A stretch of DNA of 12,057 nt from an uncultured Eubacteriales bacterium (GTDB lineage Bacteria; Bacillota; Clostridia; Eubacteriales; Anaerofustaceae): NCBI GenBank assembly GCA_902796565.1, contig CADBPP010000213.1, positions 1-12,057 on the forward strand. Direction: 5' to 3'. Below are positions 5,980 to 11,798 of the stretch, piece by piece. Under the pieces are notes generated by a model. That model was given only the letters and a program-made list of their open reading frames with translations, did no database searches and was not told the DNA's origin. Position numbers and translations under genes: made by a program. Every line of letters starts with the position of its first letter. The first letter of the stretch is position 1.

Positions 5980-6132
5980 GCAAAGGAATTCAAATCAGCG
6001 TATTATCTTACGAACGAGCAGCTGATCGAAAAGTATGACATCGATCCCGCCGCGGCAGAGGATGTGGACGAATCCATGGGATGGATGGAGGATTATCTTA
6101 TGACGCTGACGCTTACGAAGCTCAGCAACTGA
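5977..6132 (+). CDS. 51-residue protein homologous to the C-terminal tail of the UroD paralogue
   Basis: ATG 5977 to TGA 6130-6132 encodes an acidic 51-residue protein with a perfect Shine-Dalgarno 7 bases upstream and a terminator 12 bases downstream. Its residues 4-27 align without gaps, at a constant offset of 410, to residues 414-437 of the 457-residue UroD paralogue: EFKS (4-7), LT (11-12), EQ (14-15), E18, P24 and A27 are identical, 11 of 24 positions. So it is a free-standing version of the tail fused to the other enzyme. It has no signal peptide, membrane segment or cysteine; the C-terminal half (34-50) is rich in Met, Leu and Thr and may be an amphipathic helix. Function is unknown. 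As its position is conserved relative to the methyltransferase core, it probably binds that enzyme or its corrinoid partner, which is inference. Confidence 0.82.
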   Translation: MAKEFKSAYYLTNEQLIEKYDIDPAAAEDVDESMGWMEDYLMTLTLTKLSN

Positions 6133-6144
6133 ACCGCTAATACC

Positions 6145-6172
6145 GGAGGAAGGCGCAGGCCTTCCTCCTTTT
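6145..6172 (+). terminator. Intrinsic terminator after the small tail gene
   Basis: A 10-bp stem, GGAGGAAGGC (6145-6154) with GCCTTCCTCC (6159-6168), has a GCAG loop and is followed by TTTTCTTT. It closes the two-gene methyltransferase operon. Confidence 0.92.
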
Positions 6173-6211
6173 CTTTATCGGGTAAAAGTTCACGCGTACT
6201 GTAATTAAAAA

Positions 6212-6240
6212 TGGACAAGGCGCCCCTTTGTTGTTATAAT
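6212..6240 (+). promoter_or_regulatory. Promoter of the acetyltransferase-flavodoxin unit
   Basis: TGGACA (6212-6217, 5 of 6) is separated by 17 bases from a perfect TATAAT (6235-6240). The start codon at 6274 is about 27 bases past the expected transcription start. Confidence 0.85.
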
Positions 6241-6273
6241 TAAATCAAGAAAATATAATACACGGAGGCCAAA

Positions 6274-7131
6274 ATGGAAAAAGGATTGTTCTTTGACTCA
6301 GTCGGCTGTATCCCGGACCCCGACAGATACCTTGAGCGCATAGGATACAAAGGAAAGATCGAGGTAAACAAACGCTGCCTTGACGAGCTGATCGTCGCCC
6401 ACCACTACAGTGTTCCCTTTGAGAACCTGGACGTATGCGATCTCAACAGACCCATCGTCCTCACACCGGAGCACCTGTACGATAAGATAGTACTTCATAA
6501 CAGGGGCGGCTACTGCTTTGAGATGAACGGAGCTTTTTTGTTCCTGCTTAAGGCACTGGGCTTCACCGTTACCCCCGCATACTGCCGTGTGGCCAGGGCG
6601 GATGCTCTGAGCCCGATACTTCACAGGGGCGTTCTCATTTATCTCGATGACAAAACATATTTCTGCGACGTAGGTTTCGGCGGAGTCATGAGTCCCGAAG
6701 CCCTGGTGATGGAGGACGGATACAGCATACAGGCCGGCCCCGAGCGCTTTACCATTAAGCACTACGACGGGAGCTGGTATGAGCTGGTGGGAGATTCCCC
6801 ATACAGGATCAACAGGGACGGAAAGCTGGAACGCATTGAAAAGACCGATCTTCTGATCTCAAAGGAACTTGGCTTCTGCGGAGATTTCGACATGTTCAAC
6901 GACCGCTGCCAGGCACCGGGTTCAAATTTCCATAACAGAAGGACCGCTGTCCTGAGGACACCAACGGGGCAGATAGCCATAAATAACAATACATACAATA
7001 TCATCGACGGAGACAAGCTCACTTCCCGCACCCTGACAAGGGATGAAAGAAGAAAGGTGATGGCGGAGGACTTCGGTCTTGTATTCACCGACGAGGAGTG
7101 GGACAGCATCCCCGAAAGAGATTTCCAGTAG
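6274..7131 (+). CDS. Arylamine N-acetyltransferase (NAT family)
   Basis: At 285 residues this is a typical-length NAT. The family transfers acetyl, or another short acyl, from CoA to arylamines and hydrazines in the cytoplasm through a cysteine intermediate. The catalytic triad is complete: Cys81 in RGGYCFEMN (77-85), His117 in HRGVLI, and Asp132 in CDVGFGG (131-137). The N-terminal helical part carries PFENLDV (48-54), also characteristic. The C-terminal part (about 190-285) is the more variable lid region. The start at 6274 has GGAGG at 6264-6268, and a strong promoter precedes it. A flavodoxin gene follows after 54 bases with no visible terminator between, so co-transcription is likely. 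Anaerobe NATs may act on aromatic amines or as acyltransferases in secondary metabolism; the true substrate cannot be read from the sequence. Confidence 0.95.
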   Translation: MEKGLFFDSVGCIPDPDRYLERIGYKGKIEVNKRCLDELIVAHHYSVPFENLDVCDLNRPIVLTPEHLYDKIVLHNRGGYCFEMNGAFLFLLKALGFTVTPAYCRVARADALSPILHRGVLIYLDDKTYFCDVGFGGVMSPEALVMEDGYSIQAGPERFTIKHYDGSWYELVGDSPYRINRDGKLERIEKTDLLISKELGFCGDFDMFNDRCQAPGSNFHNRRTAVLRTPTGQIAINNNTYNIIDGDKLTSRTLTRDERRKVMAEDFGLVFTDEEWDSIPERDFQ

Positions 7132-7185
7132 TCCTGTCCATGCGCTCACGGCTGCATGACTGAAATACAAAAGGAGGAAAACAAC

Positions 7186-7692
7186 ATGGCAAGTCTTATA
7201 GTTTACTACACACAGAGCGGCAATACCGAGAAGGTCGCAGAGTACATCAAGGGTTTTACGGGAGGTGATCTGCTCAGAATCGGCCCCACCGAGGCACCGG
7301 GAAAAACTCCGGAGGAAAGGATGAAAGCCAACAGGGTCATCATGGAGGACTTCAAAAACGGCAAACTGCCGGAGATCTGCGGCGTTCCCGAGAATCTGGA
7401 CAAGTATGACACCATCTATATCGGTTCTCCCAACTGGGGCAACACCGCTGTACCATGGATCTTCGCGTTCACCGCAAAGTACGATTTCACCGGAAAGAAA
7501 GTCGCGGTGTTCTGCACCCACGGAACAAGGGGCGGCTACAAGGTATTCGCGGATATCGAAGCCACCTGCAAGAACGCGGAAGCCTTCATTCCGGGCTTCG
7601 GATGCTATTCCCAGGTGATGGACGAAAAGACCGAGACCGAAGTCAAATTCTGGCTCCAGGGCAACGGGCTTATCGAAAGCGAAAGAAGATAA
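7186..7692 (+). CDS. Flavodoxin (FMN-binding electron carrier)
   Basis: This 168-residue single-domain flavodoxin carries electrons on FMN in the cytoplasm between low-potential donors and acceptors. The phosphate-binding loop TQSGNT is at 9-14 right after the first strand (SLIVYY). The middle FMN loop is GSPNWGNTAVP (80-90), and a third loop FCTHGTRGG (109-117) follows strand 4. These features fit the flavodoxin_4-like group common in Clostridia. The open frame extends to 7156, but 7186 is chosen because AGGAGG at 7172-7177 is 8 bases upstream and the fold starts there. It follows the NAT gene by 54 bases and ends just before a bidirectional terminator. A link to corrinoid activation, which needs a low-potential electron donor, is possible but not shown. 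Confidence 0.93.
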   Translation: MASLIVYYTQSGNTEKVAEYIKGFTGGDLLRIGPTEAPGKTPEERMKANRVIMEDFKNGKLPEICGVPENLDKYDTIYIGSPNWGNTAVPWIFAFTAKYDFTGKKVAVFCTHGTRGGYKVFADIEATCKNAEAFIPGFGCYSQVMDEKTETEVKFWLQGNGLIESERR

Positions 7693-7701
7693 AACCACTG
7701 T

Positions 7702-7729
7702 AAAAAAGGATCCTTAACGGATCCTTTTT
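7702..7729 (+). terminator. Bidirectional terminator between convergent genes
   Basis: GGATCC (7708-7713) pairs with GGATCC (7719-7724) around a TTAAC loop, flanked by six A on the left and five T on the right. The T run serves the flavodoxin transcript and the A run gives a T run on the minus strand for the converging gene at 7734-8702. Confidence 0.88.
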
Positions 7730-7733
7730 ATGT

Positions 7734-8702
7734 TTAATAAGTTCTGTGATGTCTGAAAAGGGGAACGGGTTCGTCATAGACTTCCACGCTTCCCTTTGAA
7801 AGGAACACATCGTAGCAGATGACGAGGCTCAGGACATATGCTATGAGGAGAGTCTGGTAATTTGCAGCGATCTCACCGGGAGTTTTTGCCAGGTATCCGA
7901 AAAACCCCAGCTTCTCTATCTGACCGTAGCTCGCCATCCTGGAGTATTTCGTTATGGTGCCCAGAGCCGTGCCCAGAAGTATGCTGCACATGTTGGTAAT
8001 GGAGATCGTCCTGATCTTGTAGAAGCCGGGATAGCCGCCCCTGAGGTCATACAGCTTCTTTGCGGCGAACCCCACCGCAAGACCCACCAGGCTCACCAGT
8101 CGGAACGGCAGGTCAAGGGCATAGAACACGGACCACAGAAGGGCGGTGGTGATGCATGCCGTAATGGCTCCGACCCTTCCCTTTTCCTTCGTGGCTTTGG
8201 GGATGTTGCGGTCCTGGAACTTTCCTTCGCTCTCCTCGCGGATCTTGTCCTCGCATTCGTGATGTACATTTTTTATCGCCGAATTGTACTCTATCAGCAC
8301 ACGGTCTCCCTTCGCCAGGGGTTTATGACAGTAACAGCAGTGGGTTATGCCGCGGATCTTCTCTTCCTTGAAATATCGCGTCAGTTCCTGTATGAACCCG
8401 CCCATGAAATAATAGACGTCCTTGTCCGTAGTAAATGAAAACTCAAACTCGCCGTCCTTGTAGACGTATCCGGTGAGTCGGCTGCCGTTTTCCTTGTTGA
8501 TCTCCTCTATCTTATCGCCGATCTTTTCCAGGGCTTCCTCTTCATTTTCCTCAGGGATCAGCGCATTTATGATAAGAACCCTTCTTTCATCCTCGGCGAA
8601 AAGGGAAACAAGATATCCGTTTATGTTCTTGTAGACGAATCTCTTGTCCACCTCCGCCATATCGAATTCCTGCTGGATCTGCTTGATATCTGTTGTGAGC
8701 AT
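7734..8702 (-). CDS. Membrane protein with a CxxC...HxxC putative zinc site, function unknown
   Basis: This 322-residue protein has two halves. Residues 1-160 are soluble: an alpha/beta region (about 10-115) rich in acidic residues with a helix EENEEEALEKIGDKIEEI, then a compact metal-binding candidate with Cys122 and Cys125 (CCYC) and His147 and Cys150 (HHEC), spaced like a small treble-clef or LIM-type zinc knuckle. Residues 177-302 hold four likely membrane segments at roughly 177-197, 199-217, 233-251 and 283-302. No signal peptide is seen, so the soluble half is probably cytoplasmic. I do not recognise the family. The start is set by AAGGAG (complement of 8710-8715). It is a single gene convergent with the flavodoxin; a possible -10, TATAAT (complement of 8742-8747), lies upstream without a good -35. 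Confidence 0.8.
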   Translation of the reverse strand: MLTTDIKQIQQEFDMAEVDKRFVYKNINGYLVSLFAEDERRVLIINALIPEENEEEALEKIGDKIEEINKENGSRLTGYVYKDGEFEFSFTTDKDVYYFMGGFIQELTRYFKEEKIRGITHCCYCHKPLAKGDRVLIEYNSAIKNVHHECEDKIREESEGKFQDRNIPKATKEKGRVGAITACITTALLWSVFYALDLPFRLVSLVGLAVGFAAKKLYDLRGGYPGFYKIRTISITNMCSILLGTALGTITKYSRMASYGQIEKLGFFGYLAKTPGEIAANYQTLLIAYVLSLVICYDVFLSKGSVEVYDEPVPLFRHHRTY

Positions 8703-8788
8703 TTCCGTTCTCCTTAGAAATATACTGTCTGTACTGATTCAATTATAAGGGATAAGACGGGCATATCCTCCCTGTTTTTGACAAAAAT

Positions 8789-8812
8789 AACAAAAGCCCG
8801 CGTAAAGCGGGC
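8789..8812 (-). terminator. Intrinsic terminator after tRNA-Thr
   Basis: A 6-bp all-GC stem, GCCCGC (8796-8801) with GCGGGC (8807-8812), has a 5-base loop and is followed on the minus strand by TTTTGTT. It lies 17 bases beyond the CCA end of the tRNA. Confidence 0.85.
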
Positions 8813-8828
8813 GTTCAGGGCATAAAAA

Positions 8829-8905
8829 TGGAGCTCCCTGGCAGATTCGAACTGCCGAACCTCTTCATTACCAATGAAGTGCTCTACCTACTGAGCTAAG
8901 AGAGC
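8829..8905 (-). tRNA. tRNA-Thr (anticodon GGT)
   Basis: The minus strand gives a full cloverleaf: acceptor GCTCTCT with AGGGAGC (one G-T pair), D arm GCTC/GAGC, anticodon stem CTTCA/TGAAG around the loop TTGGTAA (anticodon GGT, reading ACC and ACT), T arm GGCAG/CTGCC with loop TTCGAAT, discriminator T and encoded CCA. It is a single tRNA with its own candidate promoter and terminator, lying between two unrelated minus-strand genes. No attachment-site duplication is visible in the window. Confidence 0.97.
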
Positions 8906-8923
8906 GCCTTAAAAGACTTTACA

Positions 8924-8952
8924 AGTATAATACAGAAAAAGACCAAAAGCAA
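8924..8952 (-). promoter_or_regulatory. Candidate promoter of tRNA-Thr
   Basis: On the minus strand TATACT (complement of 8924-8929) lies 17 bases after TTGCTT (complement of 8947-8952). The predicted start is about 12 bases before the tRNA 5' end. Confidence 0.5.
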
Positions 8953-8963
8953 TAATTTGCGGT

Positions 8964-9003
8964 AAATAATTTAATTGCGGCGCCCCATTACCGGAACGCC
9001 GCA
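8964..9003 (-). terminator. Weak terminator-like hairpin after the YidC-like gene
   Basis: TGCGGCG (8976-8982) pairs perfectly with CGCCGCA (8997-9003), with a 14-base loop. On the minus strand it is followed by an AT-rich stretch (ATTAAATTATTT) rather than a clean T run. It sits 9 bases after the stop codon, so it probably ends that transcript. Confidence 0.45.
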
Positions 9004-9012
9004 TCAAATGTC

Positions 9013-9750
9013 TTACTTGGTCTTCTTTGTCTGCTGACCTGCCTGGGGCCTCGAGGATAACGCGTCCTTGGCGATACGCGGTGTGTTAAGCCTGACATAC
9101 TTCCTATGTGAGAAGTAAACGTACAGCAGCAGATCAACGATCTTGAAGGTCAGCATGAAGATGCCCATGCCGGTGGGGAGCACAAGGCACATTACGGCCA
9201 CCACCACCCAGATCACATGGTCGACCTTATCCTGCTCTACCAGCCTCTTGTCCTCCATCAGGATGTCATGCCATACCTGCAGACCGACAACGGCGATCAC
9301 TGTGAACAGAGACAGGGCGCTGTTCATTGAGAAATACTTCTGAGTCATGGCGTACAGCGGCGAAGTATTAAGAGACAGCTGCATCACCGTGAATTCATCC
9401 AGGGAGGCCGCCGAGGTATGGAGCATCGGATCCTTCAGGATGAGCCCCACCAGCAGGGCCAGTACCCCCTCTATTGTGAACAGCAATGCGGAACTCAGCA
9501 TTCCGTACTTATTGCGCATGAGAAGCTGGGTGATCTCCTCGTTCGCCTTTTTTTCATTGTTCTTATGCTTCTTGCGCAAGGCTGCGATATCTTCCTTTAG
9601 AAGCTCTCCCATCGGGATGCTTTTGTAGTAATCCCTGTATACTATATAGAAAAGCAATTTGTTGGTCAGCGCGAAAACTACCAGGCTCCAGAAATAGTTG
9701 CCTGTCGCATCTTTCAGGAAATCCAGAATATCTCCAAAAAAGTCAAGCAT
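9013..9750 (-). CDS. YidC/Oxa1-like membrane insertase family protein (divergent)
   Basis: This 245-residue membrane protein resembles YidC/Oxa1 insertases in layout: a hydrophobic segment at about 20-38, a charged cytoplasmic helical pair at about 44-80 (LLKEDIAALRKKHKNNEKK, then EEITQLLMRNKYG), a hydrophobic hairpin region at 86-106, further segments at about 144-161 and 179-213, and a basic C-terminal tail (SRPQAGQQTKKTK). YidC proteins insert and fold membrane proteins. There is no lipoprotein signal, unlike many Gram-positive YidC paralogues. In the first segment, Lys31 stands roughly where YidC has its groove arginine. I chose the start at 9750 because AGAGGTG (complement of 9756-9762) is 5 bases upstream; an in-frame ATG at 9765 has no such site. 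It is preceded by its own promoter. The family call is moderate, as similarity is by pattern only. Confidence 0.6.
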   Translation of the reverse strand: MLDFFGDILDFLKDATGNYFWSLVVFALTNKLLFYIVYRDYYKSIPMGELLKEDIAALRKKHKNNEKKANEEITQLLMRNKYGMLSSALLFTIEGVLALLVGLILKDPMLHTSAASLDEFTVMQLSLNTSPLYAMTQKYFSMNSALSLFTVIAVVGLQVWHDILMEDKRLVEQDKVDHVIWVVVAVMCLVLPTGMGIFMLTFKIVDLLLYVYFSHRKYVRLNTPRIAKDALSSRPQAGQQTKKTK

Positions 9751-9769
9751 GTCTTCACCTCTCATGATT

Positions 9770-9788
9770 CATCCGGGAGAACCGGATG
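9770..9788 (-). promoter_or_regulatory. Hairpin in the 5' leader of the YidC-like gene
   Basis: CATCCGG (9770-9776) pairs perfectly with CCGGATG (9782-9788), with a 5-base loop. It lies between the predicted transcription start and the ribosome binding site at 9756-9762. There is no T run after it, so it is not a terminator. Confidence 0.5.
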
Positions 9789-9798
9789 TGGTGCTCCT

Positions 9799-9828
9799 AT
9801 TATACCAATACCGGGATGATTATCTAAA
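9799..9828 (-). promoter_or_regulatory. Extended -10 promoter of the YidC-like gene
   Basis: On the minus strand a perfect TATAAT (complement of 9799-9804) is preceded by TGG, an extended -10. A partial -35, TTTAGA (complement of 9823-9828), is 18 bases upstream. Confidence 0.7.
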
Positions 9829-9841
9829 CTCTTTACATTAA

Positions 9842-9902
9842 AAAAACAGGCTTCACGAAAAAAAACGGCACAGCATATCGCTGTGCCGTAAAATGCGTGA
9901 AG
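9842..9902 (-). terminator. Nested terminator of the MATE transporter gene
   Basis: On the minus strand the inner 10-bp stem ACGGCACAGC/GCTGTGCCGT (complements of 9880-9889 and 9865-9874) with a 5-base loop runs into an eight-T tract. An outer 7-bp pair, CTTCACG/CGTGAAG (9851-9857 and 9896-9902), encloses it, and a second T run follows (complement of 9840-9846). Confidence 0.92.
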
Positions 9903-9914
9903 TATCAGCGGTTA

Positions 9915-11438
9915 TCAGAGTTCTCCCCTGAGCCTCATGGCTCTCCACTTTCCTGACTTGTATCTCTCGTTTATGACGAGCGCCCTTACGATCTGGTCTA
10001 CGACGATGGCGATCCAGGCTCCGAAGAGACCTATATCCCATACTCTGACGCAGAGGTATGCGACCAGGGTCCTGCAGAACATAACGGTGAAGAATGTGAG
10101 CACCATGGTGAACTTCGTATCGCCGGCGCCTCTGAGAGCTCCGGAACGGACGAACTGAATCGACTGGAAGGGCTGGATCAGGCCGACCATGATGAGCACC
10201 TGGGCACCTGTACGAATGACTTCCTCATTCTTGTTGTACAGCCAGATGATATCCTTTCCTGCAAAGATGAACAGGAGTCCCACGCATGTGGAAAGGATAA
10301 GGCCGATTCGCTGGGAGTATCTTGCATAGATCTCCGCCATATCCAGTCTCTTCTTTCCGAGACACTGCCCGATAAGGGTGGTGGATGCGTTTCCGACGGA
10401 CTGGCCGGTCATGAAGCTCATGGCCTGGATGTTCATACATATCGAATGTGTAGCGTACGCGATGTCTCCGAGGGAGGCAACGATCCTTGTGAAAATGATC
10501 TGACCTGCGCGCATGAACAGCTGTTCCACGAGGGCCGGGAATCCGATGGATACGATGTTGCGGATTATATCGCCGTTGAATTTGAACTTCTGGTGATATC
10601 TCAGAGAGATGAAGCGGTTCTTTCTCAGTATGACGATGAACGCGATCGTGGTGGCTGTACACTGTCCGATAACGGTAGCCAGTGACGCTCCTGCGACGCC
10701 CAGCATCGGGAATCCGAACTTGCCGTAGATCAGCAGGTAGTTGAATATGACATTCACTACGTTGGCCGTCGTGTTGTAAATGAGAGGCATCCTGCTGTCA
10801 CCGATACCTCTGAGCGTAGCCGTGATGGTAAAGGTACAGCATAGCGGGACGAAGCCGTACATCTGAATCAGGAAGTACTGCTTTGCGTATTCGAACGTCA
10901 CGTCCGAAATACCGTACCCGATACACAGTCTCATGATGGGCGTGACCCAGATCACTCCGACGACCATGAATAATGTGGCAAGGACGATATTGATGTACAG
11001 TGCGTGCTTGAATATCTGGTTTGCCTTGGCACGGTCCTGCTGCCCTCGGGCTCTCGCTATAAGAGCGGTGGCGCCCACATTGAGGGACATCATCATGGTC
11101 ATAAGCAGGAATTTGGGCTGTCCTGCCAGTCCGACAGCGGACAGGGCCTGGACTCCCAGCATTCCCCTAAGGCTTCCCACCATGATCTGGTCCGCCATGC
11201 TGGTCAGCTGGGCCAGCACCATCTCCAGGAATGAGGGCCAGGCGATGCGGATAACATCTCCATAGATCATTTTATCGTTGACTCCATCTGGGAGCTCCGC
11301 TTTCTTGACCCTGCTCTTCAGATCCTCTTCGGTAACCGTACCGAAGGGAAGATTATCCAGGGATGATCTTATAACTTTCAGCTTAGGTTCTTCGATGACT
11401 ACGTCGTCATCATTAAGATCTTTCTTTTCCTCTTCCAT
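9915..11438 (-). CDS. MATE family multidrug/Na+ or H+ antiporter with N-terminal extension
   Basis: The protein has 507 residues from the chosen start, 50-60 more than usual for MATE exporters, which move drugs, metabolites or toxins out of the cell in exchange for Na+ or H+. The twofold-repeat architecture is clear: MSLNVGATALIARARGQ (117-133) and TGQSVGNASTTLIGQCLG (344-361) in equivalent positions, and TLRGIGDSR (208-216) and ALRGAGDTK (434-442), the family GD motif in each half. About twelve membrane segments follow residue 62. Residues 1-57 are hydrophilic and acidic (MEEEKKDLNDDDVVIEE at the start) and are not part of the transporter core. The start is uncertain: ATG 11438 has GGAGG only 3 bases upstream (complement of 11442-11446), while the in-frame ATG at 11516 has no ribosome site. 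It is monocistronic. The substrate is unknown. Confidence 0.93.
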   Translation of the reverse strand: MEEEKKDLNDDDVVIEEPKLKVIRSSLDNLPFGTVTEEDLKSRVKKAELPDGVNDKMIYGDVIRIAWPSFLEMVLAQLTSMADQIMVGSLRGMLGVQALSAVGLAGQPKFLLMTMMMSLNVGATALIARARGQQDRAKANQIFKHALYINIVLATLFMVVGVIWVTPIMRLCIGYGISDVTFEYAKQYFLIQMYGFVPLCCTFTITATLRGIGDSRMPLIYNTTANVVNVIFNYLLIYGKFGFPMLGVAGASLATVIGQCTATTIAFIVILRKNRFISLRYHQKFKFNGDIIRNIVSIGFPALVEQLFMRAGQIIFTRIVASLGDIAYATHSICMNIQAMSFMTGQSVGNASTTLIGQCLGKKRLDMAEIYARYSQRIGLILSTCVGLLFIFAGKDIIWLYNKNEEVIRTGAQVLIMVGLIQPFQSIQFVRSGALRGAGDTKFTMVLTFFTVMFCRTLVAYLCVRVWDIGLFGAWIAIVVDQIVRALVINERYKSGKWRAMRLRGEL

Positions 11439-11441
11439 ATT

Positions 11442-11446
11442 CCTCC
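11442..11446 (-). promoter_or_regulatory. Shine-Dalgarno unusually close to the MATE start codon
   Basis: GGAGG (complement of 11442-11446) is separated from ATG 11438 by only 3 bases, well below the usual 5-9. No better in-frame start with a better-spaced site was found, so either initiation is weak or the annotated start is wrong. Confidence 0.5.
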
Positions 11447-11520
11447 ATTTCCTTGTGCTGCCGCACAATACCGTTTCCCGTACATAATCAGAAGCATAAG
11501 GGCAACCGGGAAACATAATA

Positions 11521-11562
11521 ATAAGATACCTTAATAATATCTATTATTATAATATATCTTAT
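11521..11562. repeat. Nested AT-rich inverted repeat upstream of the MATE gene
   Basis: The outer arms ATAAGATA (11521-11528) and TATCTTAT (11555-11562) are perfect 8-base complements. Inside, TAATAATA (11532-11539) and TATTATTA (11542-11549) are perfect 8-base complements around a 2-base centre. On the minus strand TATAAT and TATTAT hexamers overlap the repeat, so the MATE promoter is probably here and the palindrome could be its operator. No convincing -35 box was found. Confidence 0.55.
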
Positions 11563-11753
11563 CAATTTTAGAAAGCGTTTACGTTCAAAATTTTTAAAAC
11601 CATTATTATATTTACTTCCAAAAGGGCCAAAACGTATCACATCCGGCTGAATTGGTATGAAAATTGGATATTTATGCATGTTTTCACGAGTTCCAAAGGT
11701 CAATTAGTACTAAAATGATTGAATTGTTATTATGCCAATATTCCGCGCAAAAC
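11563..11753. other. AT-rich intergenic sequence, nothing identified
   Basis: This fills the gap between the MATE promoter region and the terminator at 11754. A 71-codon minus-strand frame crosses it, but it starts at TTG with no ribosome site and runs over the inverted repeat. I see no gene, known RNA or repeat. Confidence 0.5.
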
Positions 11754-11783
11754 AAAAAAAAACGCCGGCGTGCCATGCCGGCG
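11754..11783 (-). terminator. Intrinsic terminator of the partial gene at the right edge
   Basis: CGCCGGC (11763-11769) pairs with GCCGGCG (11777-11783). On the minus strand the stem is followed by nine T (complement of 11754-11762). It lies 15 bases past the stop codon at 11799. Confidence 0.92.
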
Positions 11784-11798
11784 GGTAAAAAAGCCCTC

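Noticed and set aside
6922..7698. 258-codon minus-strand open frame opposite the NAT and flavodoxin genes
   Set aside because: It is antisense to two clear genes with intact motifs, spans their junction, and its composition is the mirror of their codon use. No ribosome site or family signature.
8829..8905. tRNA-Thr as an integration site for a mobile element
   Set aside because: No integrase gene and no repeated copy of the tRNA 3' end are present in the window.
11488..11703. 71-codon minus-strand frame upstream of the MATE gene
   Set aside because: It starts at TTG without a ribosome site, crosses the AT-rich inverted repeat, and has the low-complexity composition of AT-rich intergenic DNA.
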